Shown here: piece by piece, positions 37,721 through 47,897 of the stretch
Position numbering within the stretch: the first letter of the stretch is position 1
Layout of the letters: each line of letters opens with the position of its first letter
From: Mannheimia cairinae
GTDB lineage: Bacteria > Pseudomonadota > Gammaproteobacteria > Enterobacterales > Pasteurellaceae
Direction: 5' to 3'
NCBI RefSeq assembly: GCF_028649535.1
Contig: NZ_JAQSJE010000002.1
Coordinates: 136,645-200,644 of the forward strand
Length of the DNA: 64,000 bases
Program-made: the position numbers and the translations under genes
Notes under the pieces: model-generated
Seen by the model: only the letters and a program-made list of their open reading frames with translations
What the model was told of the DNA's origin: nothing
Database searches by the model: none

Positions 37721-40537
37721 ATGACAGTCGATTACAAAAACACCCTAAACTTGCCTGAAACAGGCTTTCCGATGCGTGGGGATCTCGCTAAACGTGAGCC
37801 CGATATGTTAAAAAATTGGTACGATAAAAATCTCTACCAAAAAATTCGCACAGCCTCTAAAGGCAAGAAGACTTTTATCCTGCACGATGGTCCTCCGTAT
37901 GCAAATGGTAATCTTCACTTAGGGCACGCTGTTAATAAAATTTTAAAAGATATTATTATGAAGTCTAAGACTTCTCTTGGTTATGATACCCCTTATGTAC
38001 CGGGTTGGGACTGCCACGGTTTGCCGATTGAATTAAAAGTAGAAGGTATTGTCGGTAAACCGAATGAAAAAATCTCAGCGGCAAAATTCCGCCAAGCTTG
38101 CCGTGACTACGCTAAAGAGCAAGTAGAAGGGCAAAAAGCCGACTTTATCCGTATGGGAATTCTGGGCGATTGGGATAACCCTTACTTAACAATGAATTTT
38201 GATACTGAGGCAAGCATTATCCGCACCCTTGGTAAAGTAATTGCAAATGGGCATTTATATAAAGGTTCAAAACCGGTTCACTGGTGTTTAGATTGCGGAT
38301 CATCACTTGCTGAAGCAGAAGTTGAATATGAAGATAAAGTTTCGCCTTCTATCTATGTGCGTTTTAATGCGGTTAATACAGCAGAAGTTGAAGCGAAATT
38401 TAATGCACAAGGTAAAGGAAACGGCACCATTTCAGCAGTAATTTGGACTACAACCCCTTGGACGTTACCATCAAATAAAGCGATTTCAATTAACCCGGAA
38501 TTTAACTACCAATTATTACAATTTGGCGATGAGCGTATTATTTTAGCCGCTGAATTAGTGGAAAGCGTACAAAAAGCAGCTGGTGTAGAGACTGTTGAAG
38601 TATTGGGCGAAGTCAAAGGCGACCAACTTGAATTGATGCAATTCAACCACCCATTCTATGACTATAGCGTGCCGTTAATTCTTGGCGATCACGTGACCAC
38701 TGAAGGCGGGACAGGTTTAGTACATACCGCACCAGATCACGGTCAAGACGACTTTATTGTCGCTAAAAAATACAATATCGAAATGGCCGGGCTTGTGGCA
38801 AATGATGGTAAATTCAAGGCTGAAACGCCATTCTTTGCCGGTTTAGGTGTGTTTGAATCAAACGAAAAAGTGCTCGAAAAATTAAAAGAAACAGGCACTT
38901 TACTGAAATTAGAACGAATCAAACACAGTTACCCACACTGCTGGCGACACAAAACACCAATTATTTTCCGTGCAACACCACAATGGTTTATCGGAATGGA
39001 AACACAAGGTTTACGTCAGCAGGCTTTAGGCGAAATCAAATCAGTTCGTTGGATCCCAAGCTGGGGCGAAGCACGTATTGATACGATGGTGGCAAACCGC
39101 CCGGACTGGTGTATTTCTCGCCAACGTACTTGGGGCGTGCCAATGGCGATGTTCGTTCACAATGAAACGGAAGAACTACACCCTCGCACTTTAGAACTAA
39201 TTGAAGAAGTGGCGAAACGTGTTGAAAAATCAGGTATTCAAGCGTGGTGGGATTTAGACCCGGCAGAATTATTAGGCGAAGAAGCAAAAGATTACCGTAA
39301 AGTGCCGGATACATTAGATGTATGGTTTGACTCCGGATCAACTTATTCTTCTGTTGTAGAGCAACGCCCTGAATTTAACGGACAATCGGCAGATATGTAT
39401 TTAGAAGGCTCAGACCAACATCGTGGTTGGTTTATGTCATCGCTAATGCTTTCTACCGCAACTAACGGCAAAGCCCCTTATAAGCAAGTGCTTACCCACG
39501 GTTTTACCGTAGATGAAAAAGGCAGAAAAATGTCTAAATCGCTCGGTAATGTGATTGTGCCAAGTGAAGTATGGAACAAAAATGGTGCCGATATTCTACG
39601 TTTATGGGTTGCCTCAACTGACTACACGGGGGAAATTGCCGTTTCGCACAATATCTTAAACAGTGCTGGCGAATCTTACCGCCGTATCCGCAATACCGCT
39701 CGTTTCTTGTTAGCGAACTTAAATGGTTTTGATCCGAAACGTGATCTTGTTAAACCAGAAGAGATGATCGCCTTAGATCGCTGGGCGGTAAGCTGTGCCT
39801 TAGACGCACAAAATGAAATTAAAGACGCTTATGATAATTATCAATTCCATACCGTTGTTCAGCGTTTAATGCGTTTCTGCTCGATTGAAATGGGATCTTT
39901 CTACTTAGATATTATCAAAGACCGTCAATATACAACCAAAGCAGACAGCCTTGCACGTCGTAGTTGCCAAACCGCATTATGGCATATTGCAGAAGCGTTA
40001 GTGCGTTGGATGGCACCAATCCTTTCATTTACTGCAGATGAAGTTTGGGGATACTTACCGAAAGTGGAAGGCAGAAGTGAATTTGTATTTACCGAAGAAT
40101 TCTACGAGGGTTTATTTGGCTTAACAGAAGCAGATAAACTAGATGATGCTTACTGGCAACAAATCTTAAAAGTACGTGCGGAAGTAAACCGTGTGTTAGA
40201 GCAAGCTCGTAAAGATAAAGTAATCGGTGCCGGCTTAGAAGCGAAAGTAACGGTTTACGCAAATGATGATATTCGCCCATTGTTAGAACAACTAGGTAAC
40301 GAATTACGCTTTGTGTTAATTACCTCACAAGCGATTATCAAACCGCTTGCAGAAGCAGATGTTGAGGAAGGCGAATTAGCCGGACTTGCGGTGAAAGTAG
40401 AGCGTGCAGAAGGCGAAAAATGCCCTCGTTGCTGGCACTTCGCAACCGACATCGGCACGCACGCAGGGCACGAAGAAATTTGCGGTCGCTGTGTAGAAAA
40501 CGTAGCCGGCGAAGGCGAACAACGCTCATTTGCCTAA
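37721..40537 (+). CDS. ileS: isoleucyl-tRNA synthetase
   Basis: Charges tRNA-Ile. With ATG 37721 the protein is 938 residues, the same as E. coli IleS. Class I motifs are complete: [13 protein letters not shown] (HIGH box, about 57-69) and [10 protein letters not shown] (KMSKS). The editing domain with TTPWTLPSN lies between them, and the C-terminal zinc site uses CPRCW and CGRC. A TTG at 37715 could add two residues. lspA, the common next gene in enterobacteria, is not here; pssA follows. Confidence 0.98.
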   Translation: MTVDYKNTLNLPETGFPMRGDLAKREPDMLKNWYDKNLYQKIRTASKGKKTFILHDGPPYANGNLHLGHAVNKILKDIIMKSKTSLGYDTPYVPGWDCHGLPIELKVEGIVGKPNEKISAAKFRQACRDYAKEQVEGQKADFIRMGILGDWDNPYLTMNFDTEASIIRTLGKVIANGHLYKGSKPVHWCLDCGSSLAEAEVEYEDKVSPSIYVRFNAVNTAEVEAKFNAQGKGNGTISAVIWTTTPWTLPSNKAISINPEFNYQLLQFGDERIILAAELVESVQKAAGVETVEVLGEVKGDQLELMQFNHPFYDYSVPLILGDHVTTEGGTGLVHTAPDHGQDDFIVAKKYNIEMAGLVANDGKFKAETPFFAGLGVFESNEKVLEKLKETGTLLKLERIKHSYPHCWRHKTPIIFRATPQWFIGMETQGLRQQALGEIKSVRWIPSWGEARIDTMVANRPDWCISRQRTWGVPMAMFVHNETEELHPRTLELIEEVAKRVEKSGIQAWWDLDPAELLGEEAKDYRKVPDTLDVWFDSGSTYSSVVEQRPEFNGQSADMYLEGSDQHRGWFMSSLMLSTATNGKAPYKQVLTHGFTVDEKGRKMSKSLGNVIVPSEVWNKNGADILRLWVASTDYTGEIAVSHNILNSAGESYRRIRNTARFLLANLNGFDPKRDLVKPEEMIALDRWAVSCALDAQNEIKDAYDNYQFHTVVQRLMRFCSIEMGSFYLDIIKDRQYTTKADSLARRSCQTALWHIAEALVRWMAPILSFTADEVWGYLPKVEGRSEFVFTEEFYEGLFGLTEADKLDDAYWQQILKVRAEVNRVLEQARKDKVIGAGLEAKVTVYANDDIRPLLEQLGNELRFVLITSQAIIKPLAEADVEEGELAGLAVKVERAEGEKCPRCWHFATDIGTHAGHEEICGRCVENVAGEGEQRSFA

Positions 40538-40543
40538 TCGTTT

Positions 40544-40588
40544 ACAAGCGGTTAAATTTGCAAAATTTTTTACTAATTTAACCGCTTG
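40544..40588. terminator. inverted uptake-signal pair after ileS
   Basis: Thirteen-base perfect stem AAGCGGTTAAATT (40546-40558) / AATTTAACCGCTT (40575-40587). The left arm contains an exact core (40544-40552). A T-rich stretch follows, so it is a probable terminator. Confidence 0.75.
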
Positions 40589-40678
40589 GTACTTTTAATT
40601 TAAAGCATCGAAATAAGCTTAATATAAGCAAAGAAAACGTATTTAATATTGTACCTAAATACGGACAGGATAAGTAAA

Positions 40679-42046
40679 ATGCTGATACTGAATAAACCTA
40701 ACCACGCCAAAAAACAGCTGGAAAAGCTCAAATTTATCCCACAATCAGCGGATAAAATTGAATTTTTAAGTGGTAGCCGTGAGTTTAAAACTCGCATTTT
40801 ACAGCTGATTAAAACTGCAAAAAATCGCATTTATTTAACCGCTTTATACTTTGAACAAGATGAAGCAGGGCAAGAAATTTTAGACGCACTTTATCAGGCG
40901 AAGCTGGCTAACCCAGAGTTAGAGATAAAAGTGCTAGTGGATTGGCATCGTGCACAACGAGGTCGTATTGGTGAAGAAGCACAAAGTTCCAATGCGGATT
41001 GGTACGCAAAAATCAAACAGCAATATAATTTACCTGCTGAACAAGAAATTGAATTTTGGGGCGTGCCGGTTAATGGTCGAGAAGTCTTTGGCGTGCTGCA
41101 CTTAAAAGGCTTTGTATTTGATGATACCGTACTTTATAGTGGGGCGAGCATCAATAACGTCTATCTACATCAGTTTGAACGCTATCGTTATGATCGCTAT
41201 CATACGATTGAAAATAAAACGCTAGCAGATAGCTGGGTTGAATTGATTCAACAGCATATCTTGCCCAATGAGGCGGTTCTACGTTTAGATAATGAAAATC
41301 GCCCGAAAACATTAGAAATTCGATCTCAAATCAGGCTATTTCGTAAGCAATTAAGTAAAGCACAATATCAGTTTATTGGTGTTGAGAAAAATAATTCGCT
41401 GAATATTACCCCAATAATGGGGCTAGGGCGACGTCAAAATCAGCTAAATAAAGTGATTGAAGCACTTTTCTATCAGACTGAAGAGAAATTAACAATTTGT
41501 ACACCTTATTTTAATTTCCCTCGTTCGCTTAGAACACGAATTGAATGGTTATTGGCAAATGGCAAGTCGGTTGAAATTATTGTCGGCGACAAAACCGCCA
41601 ACGATTTTTATACCAAGCCTGAAGAAAAATTCACGATGGCATCGGCACTGCCTTATTTGTATGAGAAAAATCTACGAGCTTTTGCAAAACGACTAGATCC
41701 TTATATTCAAAATAAGCAACTAACCATTCGTTTATGGAAAGACGGTGAAAACAGCTACCACCTCAAAGGTGTTTGGGTAGATAGCCAATATATTTTACTC
41801 ACAGGGAATAATTTAAACCCTCGTGCGTGGCGATTAGATGCAGAAAATGCAATCTTAATTTCAGACCCTCAAGCAGAGTTAAGTGAGAAAGCTCAACTTG
41901 AGTTGAATGAAATTCGCCAACATACGAATATTTTGACGCATTATAGCGATTTAGAAGTCTTGGCGGATTACCCGGAGAATGTCCGCAAATTACTGAAAAA
42001 ATTCGGGCGGGTAAAATTAGACAAAATTGTGAAAATGTTATTATAA
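40679..42046 (+). CDS. pssA: CDP-diacylglycerol-serine O-phosphatidyltransferase
   Basis: Makes phosphatidylserine, precursor of phosphatidylethanolamine. The 455-residue product (E. coli 451) is the phospholipase-D-type enzyme with two HKD motifs: HLKGFVFDDTVLYSGAS and HLKGVWVDSQYILLTGNN. It works at the membrane surface without transmembrane segments. ATG 40679 follows AGGA at 40667-40670; an in-frame codon at 40649 would add ten residues. A terminator follows directly. Confidence 0.96.
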   Translation: MLILNKPNHAKKQLEKLKFIPQSADKIEFLSGSREFKTRILQLIKTAKNRIYLTALYFEQDEAGQEILDALYQAKLANPELEIKVLVDWHRAQRGRIGEEAQSSNADWYAKIKQQYNLPAEQEIEFWGVPVNGREVFGVLHLKGFVFDDTVLYSGASINNVYLHQFERYRYDRYHTIENKTLADSWVELIQQHILPNEAVLRLDNENRPKTLEIRSQIRLFRKQLSKAQYQFIGVEKNNSLNITPIMGLGRRQNQLNKVIEALFYQTEEKLTICTPYFNFPRSLRTRIEWLLANGKSVEIIVGDKTANDFYTKPEEKFTMASALPYLYEKNLRAFAKRLDPYIQNKQLTIRLWKDGENSYHLKGVWVDSQYILLTGNNLNPRAWRLDAENAILISDPQAELSEKAQLELNEIRQHTNILTHYSDLEVLADYPENVRKLLKKFGRVKLDKIVKMLL

Positions 42047-42050
42047 GAAC

Positions 42051-42084
42051 AAATTCCCCTTCTTTAGGTTAGGGGAATTTTTTT
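42051..42084 (+). terminator. intrinsic terminator after pssA
   Basis: Ten-base perfect stem AAATTCCCCT / AGGGGAATTT with a ten-base loop, ending in seven T. The rlmB Shine-Dalgarno (AAGGAAAG) starts just past it. Confidence 0.85.
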
Positions 42085-42096
42085 AAGGAAAGAAAA

Positions 42097-42840
42097 ATGA
42101 GTGAACAAATTTACGGTATTCACGCAGTTAAAGCCTTTTTAGACAATGCACCGGAACGTTTAATAGAAGTGTTTGTGCTAAAAGGTCGAGAAGACAAACG
42201 TGTATTACCTTTGCTAAATGAATTAAAACGCTTAGGGGTTTCTATTCAACAAGTAAACCGCCAAACGTTAGACAATAAAGCACAAGGCGAAGTACATCAA
42301 GGTGTTATTGCCAGAGTTGTACCACAAAAAGAGTTGAATGAGCACGATTTAGAGGCAATTTTAAGCCAAAAGCAACATCCATTATTACTGATTTTAGATG
42401 GCGTAACCGACCCTCATAACTTAGGAGCTTGCTTACGAACAGCTGATGCCGCAGGGGTTGATGCCGTGATCGTCCCCAAAGACAAATCGGCACAATTAAC
42501 CTCAACTGCCAGAAAAGTGGCTTGTGGTGCAGCGGAAGTGATGCCACTTATTCGAGTAACTAACCTTGCCCGTACAATGCGAGATCTGCAAGAACGACAT
42601 AATGTTTGGATTGTCGGCACCGCAGGCGAAGCAACTTCAGGCATTTATGAAGCAAAATTAACTGGCTCAATCGCCTTAGTAATGGGGGCGGAAGGGGACG
42701 GAATGCGACGTCTTACCCGTGAACATTGCGACCAGCTTATCAGCATTCCAATGGCAGGCTCGGTTTCTTCCTTGAATGTTTCGGTGGCAACTGGGGTTTG
42801 TTTATTTGAAATTGTGCGTCAAAAACTGGCGGTAAAATAA
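42097..42840 (+). CDS. rlmB: 23S rRNA (guanosine-2'-O-)-methyltransferase RlmB
   Basis: SPOUT-class enzyme methylating G2251 of 23S rRNA (E. coli numbering). The 247-residue product starts with the RNA-binding N-domain ([10 protein letters not shown]) and has the three SpoU motifs: [23 protein letters not shown] and [16 protein letters not shown]. Length agrees with E. coli RlmB (243). The usual upstream partner rnr is not present. A bidirectional hairpin follows. Confidence 0.96.
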   Translation: MSEQIYGIHAVKAFLDNAPERLIEVFVLKGREDKRVLPLLNELKRLGVSIQQVNRQTLDNKAQGEVHQGVIARVVPQKELNEHDLEAILSQKQHPLLLILDGVTDPHNLGACLRTADAAGVDAVIVPKDKSAQLTSTARKVACGAAEVMPLIRVTNLARTMRDLQERHNVWIVGTAGEATSGIYEAKLTGSIALVMGAEGDGMRRLTREHCDQLISIPMAGSVSSLNVSVATGVCLFEIVRQKLAVK

Positions 42841-42848
42841 AGAGAAAT

Positions 42849-42882
42849 AAAAAATGCGAAGGTTTTTTCTTCGCATTTTTTG
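42849..42882. terminator. terminator after rlmB
   Basis: Stem built on AAAATGCGAAG / CTTCGCATTTT (extendable by A-T pairs) with a seven-base loop; T run to the right, A run to the left. It can serve both rlmB and the convergent ABC operon. Confidence 0.85.
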
Positions 42883-42923
42883 TTTAAGCAAGTTGTAAAA
42901 AAATCTGAAAATTCAACCGCTTG

Positions 42924-44336
42924 CTAAGCCAAATATTCCTCTAGATTAATAACCTTATCGCACGATTTTTCAATAAGATAAGGATCGTGGCTAACCAGAA
43001 TTAAGCTACAATTTCTTGCTCGGCATTGGTTAATCAGTAACTCTATGGTTTCTTGCTGAGTAATGGGATCTAAGCGAGAAGTTACTTCATCGGCAAACAG
43101 CAATACAGGGTTTAGTAGTAAAGAGCGTAAAATGGCTACCCGTTGTAATTCGCCACCGGAAACATTTTCTGCGGTACGTTCTAATATTTCAGGATTAAGA
43201 GAAAGCTGCTCTAACAAACTTGGAATCGGTAGGCGATCTAATTTATGTTTGTTGATCACATCATCAAGTAGCGTTTGTAAACTCACATTCGGGGCAAAAG
43301 CCTCTGGTGGATCTTGGTAGAGTTTTAGCACTTGGTGCTTTTTATGGCTTTGGCTATGCCAATAGACCTCGCCTGATTTTGGTTTGAGTAAGCCACATAA
43401 TACATCTGCCAATGAGCTTTTACCTATCCCACTATGCCCTGAAATGCCTAACACTTCGCCTTTGTGTAAATCAAAAGAGAGATTGCTGAAAAGCGTTTTT
43501 TTACCACGAGCAACAGTTAAGTTTTTTACCGAAACAAGCGGCTGTTTTTCGCTGTTATTTTGCGAATTTTGTAACGGTTGCCAGTGTTTCGGATCAGCTC
43601 CAATCAATGCTTTAGTGTAAGGGTGTTGTGGATTATTTAATAAAGTTTCCGCATTGCCTTGCTCTAATAATTCGCCTTTTTTCATCACTAAAATATAGCC
43701 ACCGAGCTGTTCTGCCACTTCAATATCGTGGGTAATAGTGAGCAAGCCGCCACCATTTTGGTAAGCAGATTTAAGTAGTTCGATCACTTTGCCTTTGCTA
43801 ATTGGGTCTAACCCTTTGGTGGGTTCGTCCGCTAGCAAAATTCTCCCTCCTGCAGCAGTTGCAATCGCAAATGAGGCACGTTGAGCCATACCGCCTGATA
43901 ATTGGTGCGGATAGCTTTCTACCCAATCGCCTAAGCCCAGTTGCGTTAAATATTGCTGTGTTTGGCTTTTCGCTTCCGAGTTGTTTTTGCCGGCGACTAG
44001 GCGGAAACTTTCCCATAACTGTTTGCCGATAGACATAATCGGGTCAAGAGAACGGCGAGGTTCTTGTGGCAACATTACTAGGGTTTTGCCCCACTGTTTT
44101 TCAACTTCTATTTGATTGTTAAAATCAATTTTGTGATTTTCTACCCAAAATTGACAGCTTGCGACCAATTCTTTTGGTAATGCTCCCATAATGGCTTGAA
44201 TCAGCAAACTTTTGCCCGAGCCTGTTTCGCCCAAAATCGTAATATTTTTACCTTGTTCAAGGGCTAGAGAGATTGGTTGAACGAGCGTTAAACCATCAAC
44301 GGTTTGTACACCAACATTTTTAATTTCCAATAACAT
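42924..44336 (-). CDS. ABC transporter, fused double ATPase (peptide/nickel class)
   Basis: Energises an importer with the three genes upstream. The 470-residue protein carries two complete ABC domains: the first (about 1-250) has GETGSGKS, LSGGMAQRAS and LLADEPTKGLD; the second (about 265-470) has GHSGIGKSS, VSGGELQRVA and LLFADEVTSRLD. Dipeptide, oligopeptide and nickel systems normally use two separate ATPases; fusions such as YejF exist. Its start overlaps the stop of the preceding permease by one base. Substrate is unknown. Confidence 0.85.
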   Translation of the reverse strand: MLLEIKNVGVQTVDGLTLVQPISLALEQGKNITILGETGSGKSLLIQAIMGALPKELVASCQFWVENHKIDFNNQIEVEKQWGKTLVMLPQEPRRSLDPIMSIGKQLWESFRLVAGKNNSEAKSQTQQYLTQLGLGDWVESYPHQLSGGMAQRASFAIATAAGGRILLADEPTKGLDPISKGKVIELLKSAYQNGGGLLTITHDIEVAEQLGGYILVMKKGELLEQGNAETLLNNPQHPYTKALIGADPKHWQPLQNSQNNSEKQPLVSVKNLTVARGKKTLFSNLSFDLHKGEVLGISGHSGIGKSSLADVLCGLLKPKSGEVYWHSQSHKKHQVLKLYQDPPEAFAPNVSLQTLLDDVINKHKLDRLPIPSLLEQLSLNPEILERTAENVSGGELQRVAILRSLLLNPVLLFADEVTSRLDPITQQETIELLINQCRARNCSLILVSHDPYLIEKSCDKVINLEEYLA

Positions 44337-45118
44337 TATTTCACTCTCCCTGATAATAATTGTAGGCTAAGTACCATTAAAAAAACGGCAATAACAGGTT
44401 GTAAGAACACCATTGGGGCTTGGTAATAATAAGGGAAAAGTTCCGTCATCATTAAGCCAAGCTCTGCTGTAGGCGGACGCAAACCAACGCTAACAAAACC
44501 AAGAGTTGCAAGTGCTAAAATCGCATTACCTAACGAGAAGGCAGAGAGTGTGGCAATCATCGGTAATAGGCGAGGGAGTAAGTGTCGTTTAAAGCTATAA
44601 ATCCAGCCCATTCCCATTAAGCGTGAAGATTGAATTTCTGAGCTTGTCGCCATTGTTGAGCTAATAGAACGAATAACACGGAAAAATTCTACCCACATTA
44701 CAAGTGAGATCCCTAAATATAATGTCCAAAATGAACCTGGGGAAAGAGCTGCAAAAAGTAGAATAAGTAATAAGCCCGGTAAAGCCATTACTAAATCGCA
44801 AATAAAGCTAAAAATGCGATCAATCCAACCACCGAAAAAGCCCGCCATCACACCCGTAATAAGCCCTGCAACTAAAGCACAAGCAACACTAAAAAGTGAT
44901 AAGCCAAAAGATAAACGAATGGCAGAGGCAAGGCGAGCGAGCATATCTCGCCCAAGATGGTCGGTGCCGAACCACGCTAATTCAGTTGAGCCAGAAAGGA
45001 TATTGCTTAAATCTTGAAAGCTCATATCCATTGGGTAAAAATAAGGTTGTAAAAAGGCAAACCCTAGCATAACCAGTAGGATAGTTGCCCCAATAAATTG
45101 TGAGATTGAAAGTTTCAT
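44336..45118 (-). CDS. ABC transporter permease, DppC/NikC type
   Basis: Inner-membrane permease of 260 residues with six predicted spans. The segment FGTDHLGRDMLARL near residue 55 is the DppC/OppC/NikC hallmark, and the coupling loop with EIQSSRLMGMGWIYSFKRHLLP lies in the second half. Third gene of the leftward operon; eleven bases separate it from the first permease and it overlaps the ATPase start. It should pair with the DppB-like protein. Confidence 0.88.
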   Translation of the reverse strand: MKLSISQFIGATILLVMLGFAFLQPYFYPMDMSFQDLSNILSGSTELAWFGTDHLGRDMLARLASAIRLSFGLSLFSVACALVAGLITGVMAGFFGGWIDRIFSFICDLVMALPGLLLILLFAALSPGSFWTLYLGISLVMWVEFFRVIRSISSTMATSSEIQSSRLMGMGWIYSFKRHLLPRLLPMIATLSAFSLGNAILALATLGFVSVGLRPPTAELGLMMTELFPYYYQAPMVFLQPVIAVFLMVLSLQLLSGRVK

Positions 45119-45129
45119 TTAGTGTTATC

Positions 45130-46062
45130 CTAATTCTTAATTCGTGGGTCAATCCAAGCACTTAACATATCGGCAATCATATTTAGCACGACAAATAAAC
45201 CACCCATTACGAGAGTTGTACCTTGAATCATCGGTACATCACGGGCAATAATGGCGTGAACAAGGGCGTGTCCGCTACCCGGCCAAGCAAATAAACTTTC
45301 AACAATAACAACCCCTTCAATTAAATACACTAATTGTACTGCGTGGTAAGCAATAACAGGTACAGCAATATTTGGTAAACCGTGTCGCCAGAATGTTTGC
45401 CAACGACTTAATCCTTTTAATTGAGCGAATTGGTAAAATTCAGAGGATTTCGCTTGCACCATTGCTGAACGAGTTACTCGAACAGATACTGCACTTAATC
45501 CTATCGCTAAGGTTAAAGCAGGTAGTACAAAGTGTTGCCAACTGCCATAACCACCTGCCGGCAACCATCTGAGTTGAGCCGCAAACAAAGTAATTAAGCC
45601 AATCGCAATGATAAAAGCTGGTACTGAACGGAAAAGCGTGCTGAAAACCAAGGTCAAGCGGTCAAAAAAACCGTTTGGTTTGCGGGCAGCTAATAAGCCA
45701 AGTGGCGGGCCAATTAAAACGGCAAGCACCAAAGCGACTAAGGCTAGTGATAAGGTATGCCCAAATTGGTGTTGAATTTCAGACCAAACAGAGTCACCCG
45801 TGACTAACGATTTTCCTAAATTAAATTGTACTAAATCAGTCAGCCAGTTGAAGTAGCTTACCCACCAATCTTGGTCTAGGGCAAGCTCGGCTCGCACTGC
45901 ATCTGCTGCGGCACTATCTGTTTGGTCATAACCGTAACGGCTAGCGGCAATGCGGTATGCCATATCGCCAGAAAGCTGGCGAGTTAGAATAAAAGTAAGT
46001 GTACCAACCGACCAAATTACTAATAGAATTTGAATCAGACGGCGGAGAATGATTTTTAGCAT
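45130..46062 (-). CDS. ABC transporter permease, DppB/NikB type
   Basis: Inner-membrane permease of 310 residues beginning with the family N-terminus LKIILRRLIQILLVIWSVGTL, followed by a periplasmic loop holding LALDQDWWVSYFNWL and five more spans. The coupling helix includes SSEFYQFAQLKGLSRWQTFWRH and the C-terminus VLNMIADMLSAWIDPRIKN, both typical of DppB/NikB. Second gene of the importer operon, about 100 bases after the binding protein, with a palindromic element in that gap. Confidence 0.88.
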   Translation of the reverse strand: MLKIILRRLIQILLVIWSVGTLTFILTRQLSGDMAYRIAASRYGYDQTDSAAADAVRAELALDQDWWVSYFNWLTDLVQFNLGKSLVTGDSVWSEIQHQFGHTLSLALVALVLAVLIGPPLGLLAARKPNGFFDRLTLVFSTLFRSVPAFIIAIGLITLFAAQLRWLPAGGYGSWQHFVLPALTLAIGLSAVSVRVTRSAMVQAKSSEFYQFAQLKGLSRWQTFWRHGLPNIAVPVIAYHAVQLVYLIEGVVIVESLFAWPGSGHALVHAIIARDVPMIQGTTLVMGGLFVVLNMIADMLSAWIDPRIKN

Positions 46063-46078
46063 TGTGGAGATTATCTCT

Positions 46079-46121
46079 TTAGTTGTTAAATCTCCCTTAG
46101 TTCCCTCTTTGTAAGGGGGAA
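46079..46121. repeat. long imperfect palindrome in the importer operon
   Basis: AAATCTCCCTT with CCC inside pairs with GGG and AAGGGAGATTT around a loop of about ten bases. Similar CCCTT/AAGGG hairpins occur at 27955 and 42051. It may trim or stabilise mRNA between the binding-protein and permease cistrons. Confidence 0.6.
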
Positions 46122-46159
46122 GGGAGATTTGATAGCATAAATAACGAATTTCGGATAGT

Positions 46160-47731
46160 TTATTTACTTAATGTTTCTAAATAAAAGCGACGTTCAAATG
46201 GATCGAGTTGCACATTTTTCACTTCTTTGTGAGACACGACATTTTGTTGATAGTACACCACTGGAATAATTGGTAATTCATCGACTAATGCTTGGCTAAT
46301 GGTTTGTTTCAATGCTTTGATTTTTTCAGGAGCTTGCTCCGTTTCTAATGCCTTTATAGCATTGTCTGCATCTTGATTCTGCCAGTTCATTGTGCCCCAA
46401 TCGCTACCGCCATTTGCAAAGTCAGATGCAATTACACCATATGGATCAAGCGTTTTACCGTAGTTAAAGGCATAAAGAGCCATCTCTAAACTACCATCTT
46501 GATGCCCGGCTGGGATCTCACTAAAGTTACCAACAGAGATATTTACATCCACACCAATTTGTTTCCACTGTGCTTGTAAAATAGTGGCAATAATAGGTAG
46601 TTCTGGACGGTCAGAGAAGGTTCTCAACGTAAAGCTAAAGGCTTTACCATCTTTTGTTAATTTACCTTCTGCATCATAGCTATAACCAGAAGCGGTCAGA
46701 TTTTCTTTAATTTTTGCAATATCGGCTGCTTCTTCAACGGTTTCTACACGCCAATCAGCAAAAGATTTTGGCAGAATTTGGTCAGCTGCACCGTTTTCGA
46801 TTTTTAATACTTGCTCTGCAATCGCTTTACGGTTAATCGCTTGTGATAAAGCTTGGCGAACCGCAATATCGTTAAAAAACGGTTTTGCAACGTCCATTTT
46901 TAGCTGAATAGTACGGGCAATAGAGGTACTTGCAAGGGATAAGTTTGGATCATTTTTTAATCTTGCCACACTTGCCGTATCTAAGTTAAAGACAAGTGAA
47001 GATGCTTCACTTTGTGCCATTAGAGTACGGGTTTCACTACGGCTACTTGCCAAGTAGTTAGCTTGTAATAATTGTGGTTTATTGCCCCAATATTCTTCAA
47101 AGCGTATGCTTTCTAATTTTTGTGGAGCTTCAATTTTCGTTGCTTTAAAGGCACCTGTGCCGATTACTTCTACTACATTACCTGTTTCATCAAAGCTTTC
47201 TTCTGCCAAAATTAAAGTGGTGTAATGGGTTAAGAAAGAAGGGAATGGTACAAAAGCTTTGCTTAATTCAAATTGTACTTGTTTATCGTTTACCGCTTTA
47301 ATATCTTGGATAAACGCTTTTTGTAATACACCCGGTTTTGAAAGTGCAATTTTTAACGATTTTTCAACCGCTTGTGCATTGAGTGGTTTGCCATTATGGA
47401 ATGTGGCATCACGCAGAGTAAATGTCCAAACCGTTGCATCGGCATTGCTTTCCCATTTTGTGGCCAAACCTGGTACTAATTCTGCATTGAGATTCGCTTC
47501 AACCAAACTTTCAGCAATGTTCATTCGCTGAAAAATAAGCCCGGTTTGGTCTAAATCTAGGCTATTTAATTCCCAAGGGGCAACAACGGTAACAAGTGAT
47601 AAGCTATTGTCCTGTGTTTGAGATTGTTCATTTTGAAGAGTCGTTTTTTGTTCAGTCGTTTGGGTGCTTTTATCATCACAAGCTGCGACTAAAAATGCAG
47701 ATAAGGTTAATGGCAAGAACCATTTTTTCAT
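46160..47731 (-). CDS. ABC transporter substrate-binding lipoprotein (SBP family 5)
   Basis: Periplasmic receptor of the importer, 523 residues. A signal peptide ends in the lipobox VAAC (C18), then a polar Thr/Gln-rich linker (about 20-45) and a family 5 binding fold (WTFTLRDATFHNGKPLNAQAVEKS, AVRQALSQAINRKAIAEQ). The family binds peptides, nickel chelates or haem. Overall form reminds me of nickel/metallophore binders, but specificity cannot be read. ATG 47731 follows GGAG; an upstream in-frame start at 47785 would precede the signal peptide. An exact uptake core lies inside. Confidence 0.85.
   Translation of the reverse strand: MKKWFLPLTLSAFLVAACDDKSTQTTEQKTTLQNEQSQTQDNSLSLVTVVAPWELNSLDLDQTGLIFQRMNIAESLVEANLNAELVPGLATKWESNADATVWTFTLRDATFHNGKPLNAQAVEKSLKIALSKPGVLQKAFIQDIKAVNDKQVQFELSKAFVPFPSFLTHYTTLILAEESFDETGNVVEVIGTGAFKATKIEAPQKLESIRFEEYWGNKPQLLQANYLASSRSETRTLMAQSEASSLVFNLDTASVARLKNDPNLSLASTSIARTIQLKMDVAKPFFNDIAVRQALSQAINRKAIAEQVLKIENGAADQILPKSFADWRVETVEEAADIAKIKENLTASGYSYDAEGKLTKDGKAFSFTLRTFSDRPELPIIATILQAQWKQIGVDVNISVGNFSEIPAGHQDGSLEMALYAFNYGKTLDPYGVIASDFANGGSDWGTMNWQNQDADNAIKALETEQAPEKIKALKQTISQALVDELPIIPVVYYQQNVVSHKEVKNVQLDPFERRFYLETLSK
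47367..47375 (-). other. uptake signal core inside the binding-protein gene
   Basis: ACCGCTTGT on the plus strand, with an AT-rich stretch on the left, as expected for a minus-strand USS. Confidence 0.75.
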
Positions 47732-47846
47732 TTGGGTTATCTCCATAAAAAAATAAAGGTTTAGGTAAAGGCGAAACTCTAGCATATTTCCATAAAAAAA
47801 GTAGAGTTATTTTTAGTTGAGTATTTTGATCGGTTATTTTATGCTC

Positions 47847-47873
47847 AAAAAAAGAGCCTTAAAATAAGGCTCT
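47847..47873 (-). terminator. intrinsic terminator of fbp
   Basis: Stem AGAGCCTTA / TAAGGCTCT with a three-base loop; on the minus strand it is followed by seven T. It stands 25 bases past the fbp stop. Confidence 0.88.
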
Positions 47874-47897
47874 ATAATGAGTAGATAAGAGATAATT

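Noticed and set aside
42924-47731. Naming the importer sapABCDF or nikABCDE
   Set aside because: The ATPases are fused and no diagnostic residue fixes the substrate, so a specific name would be a guess.
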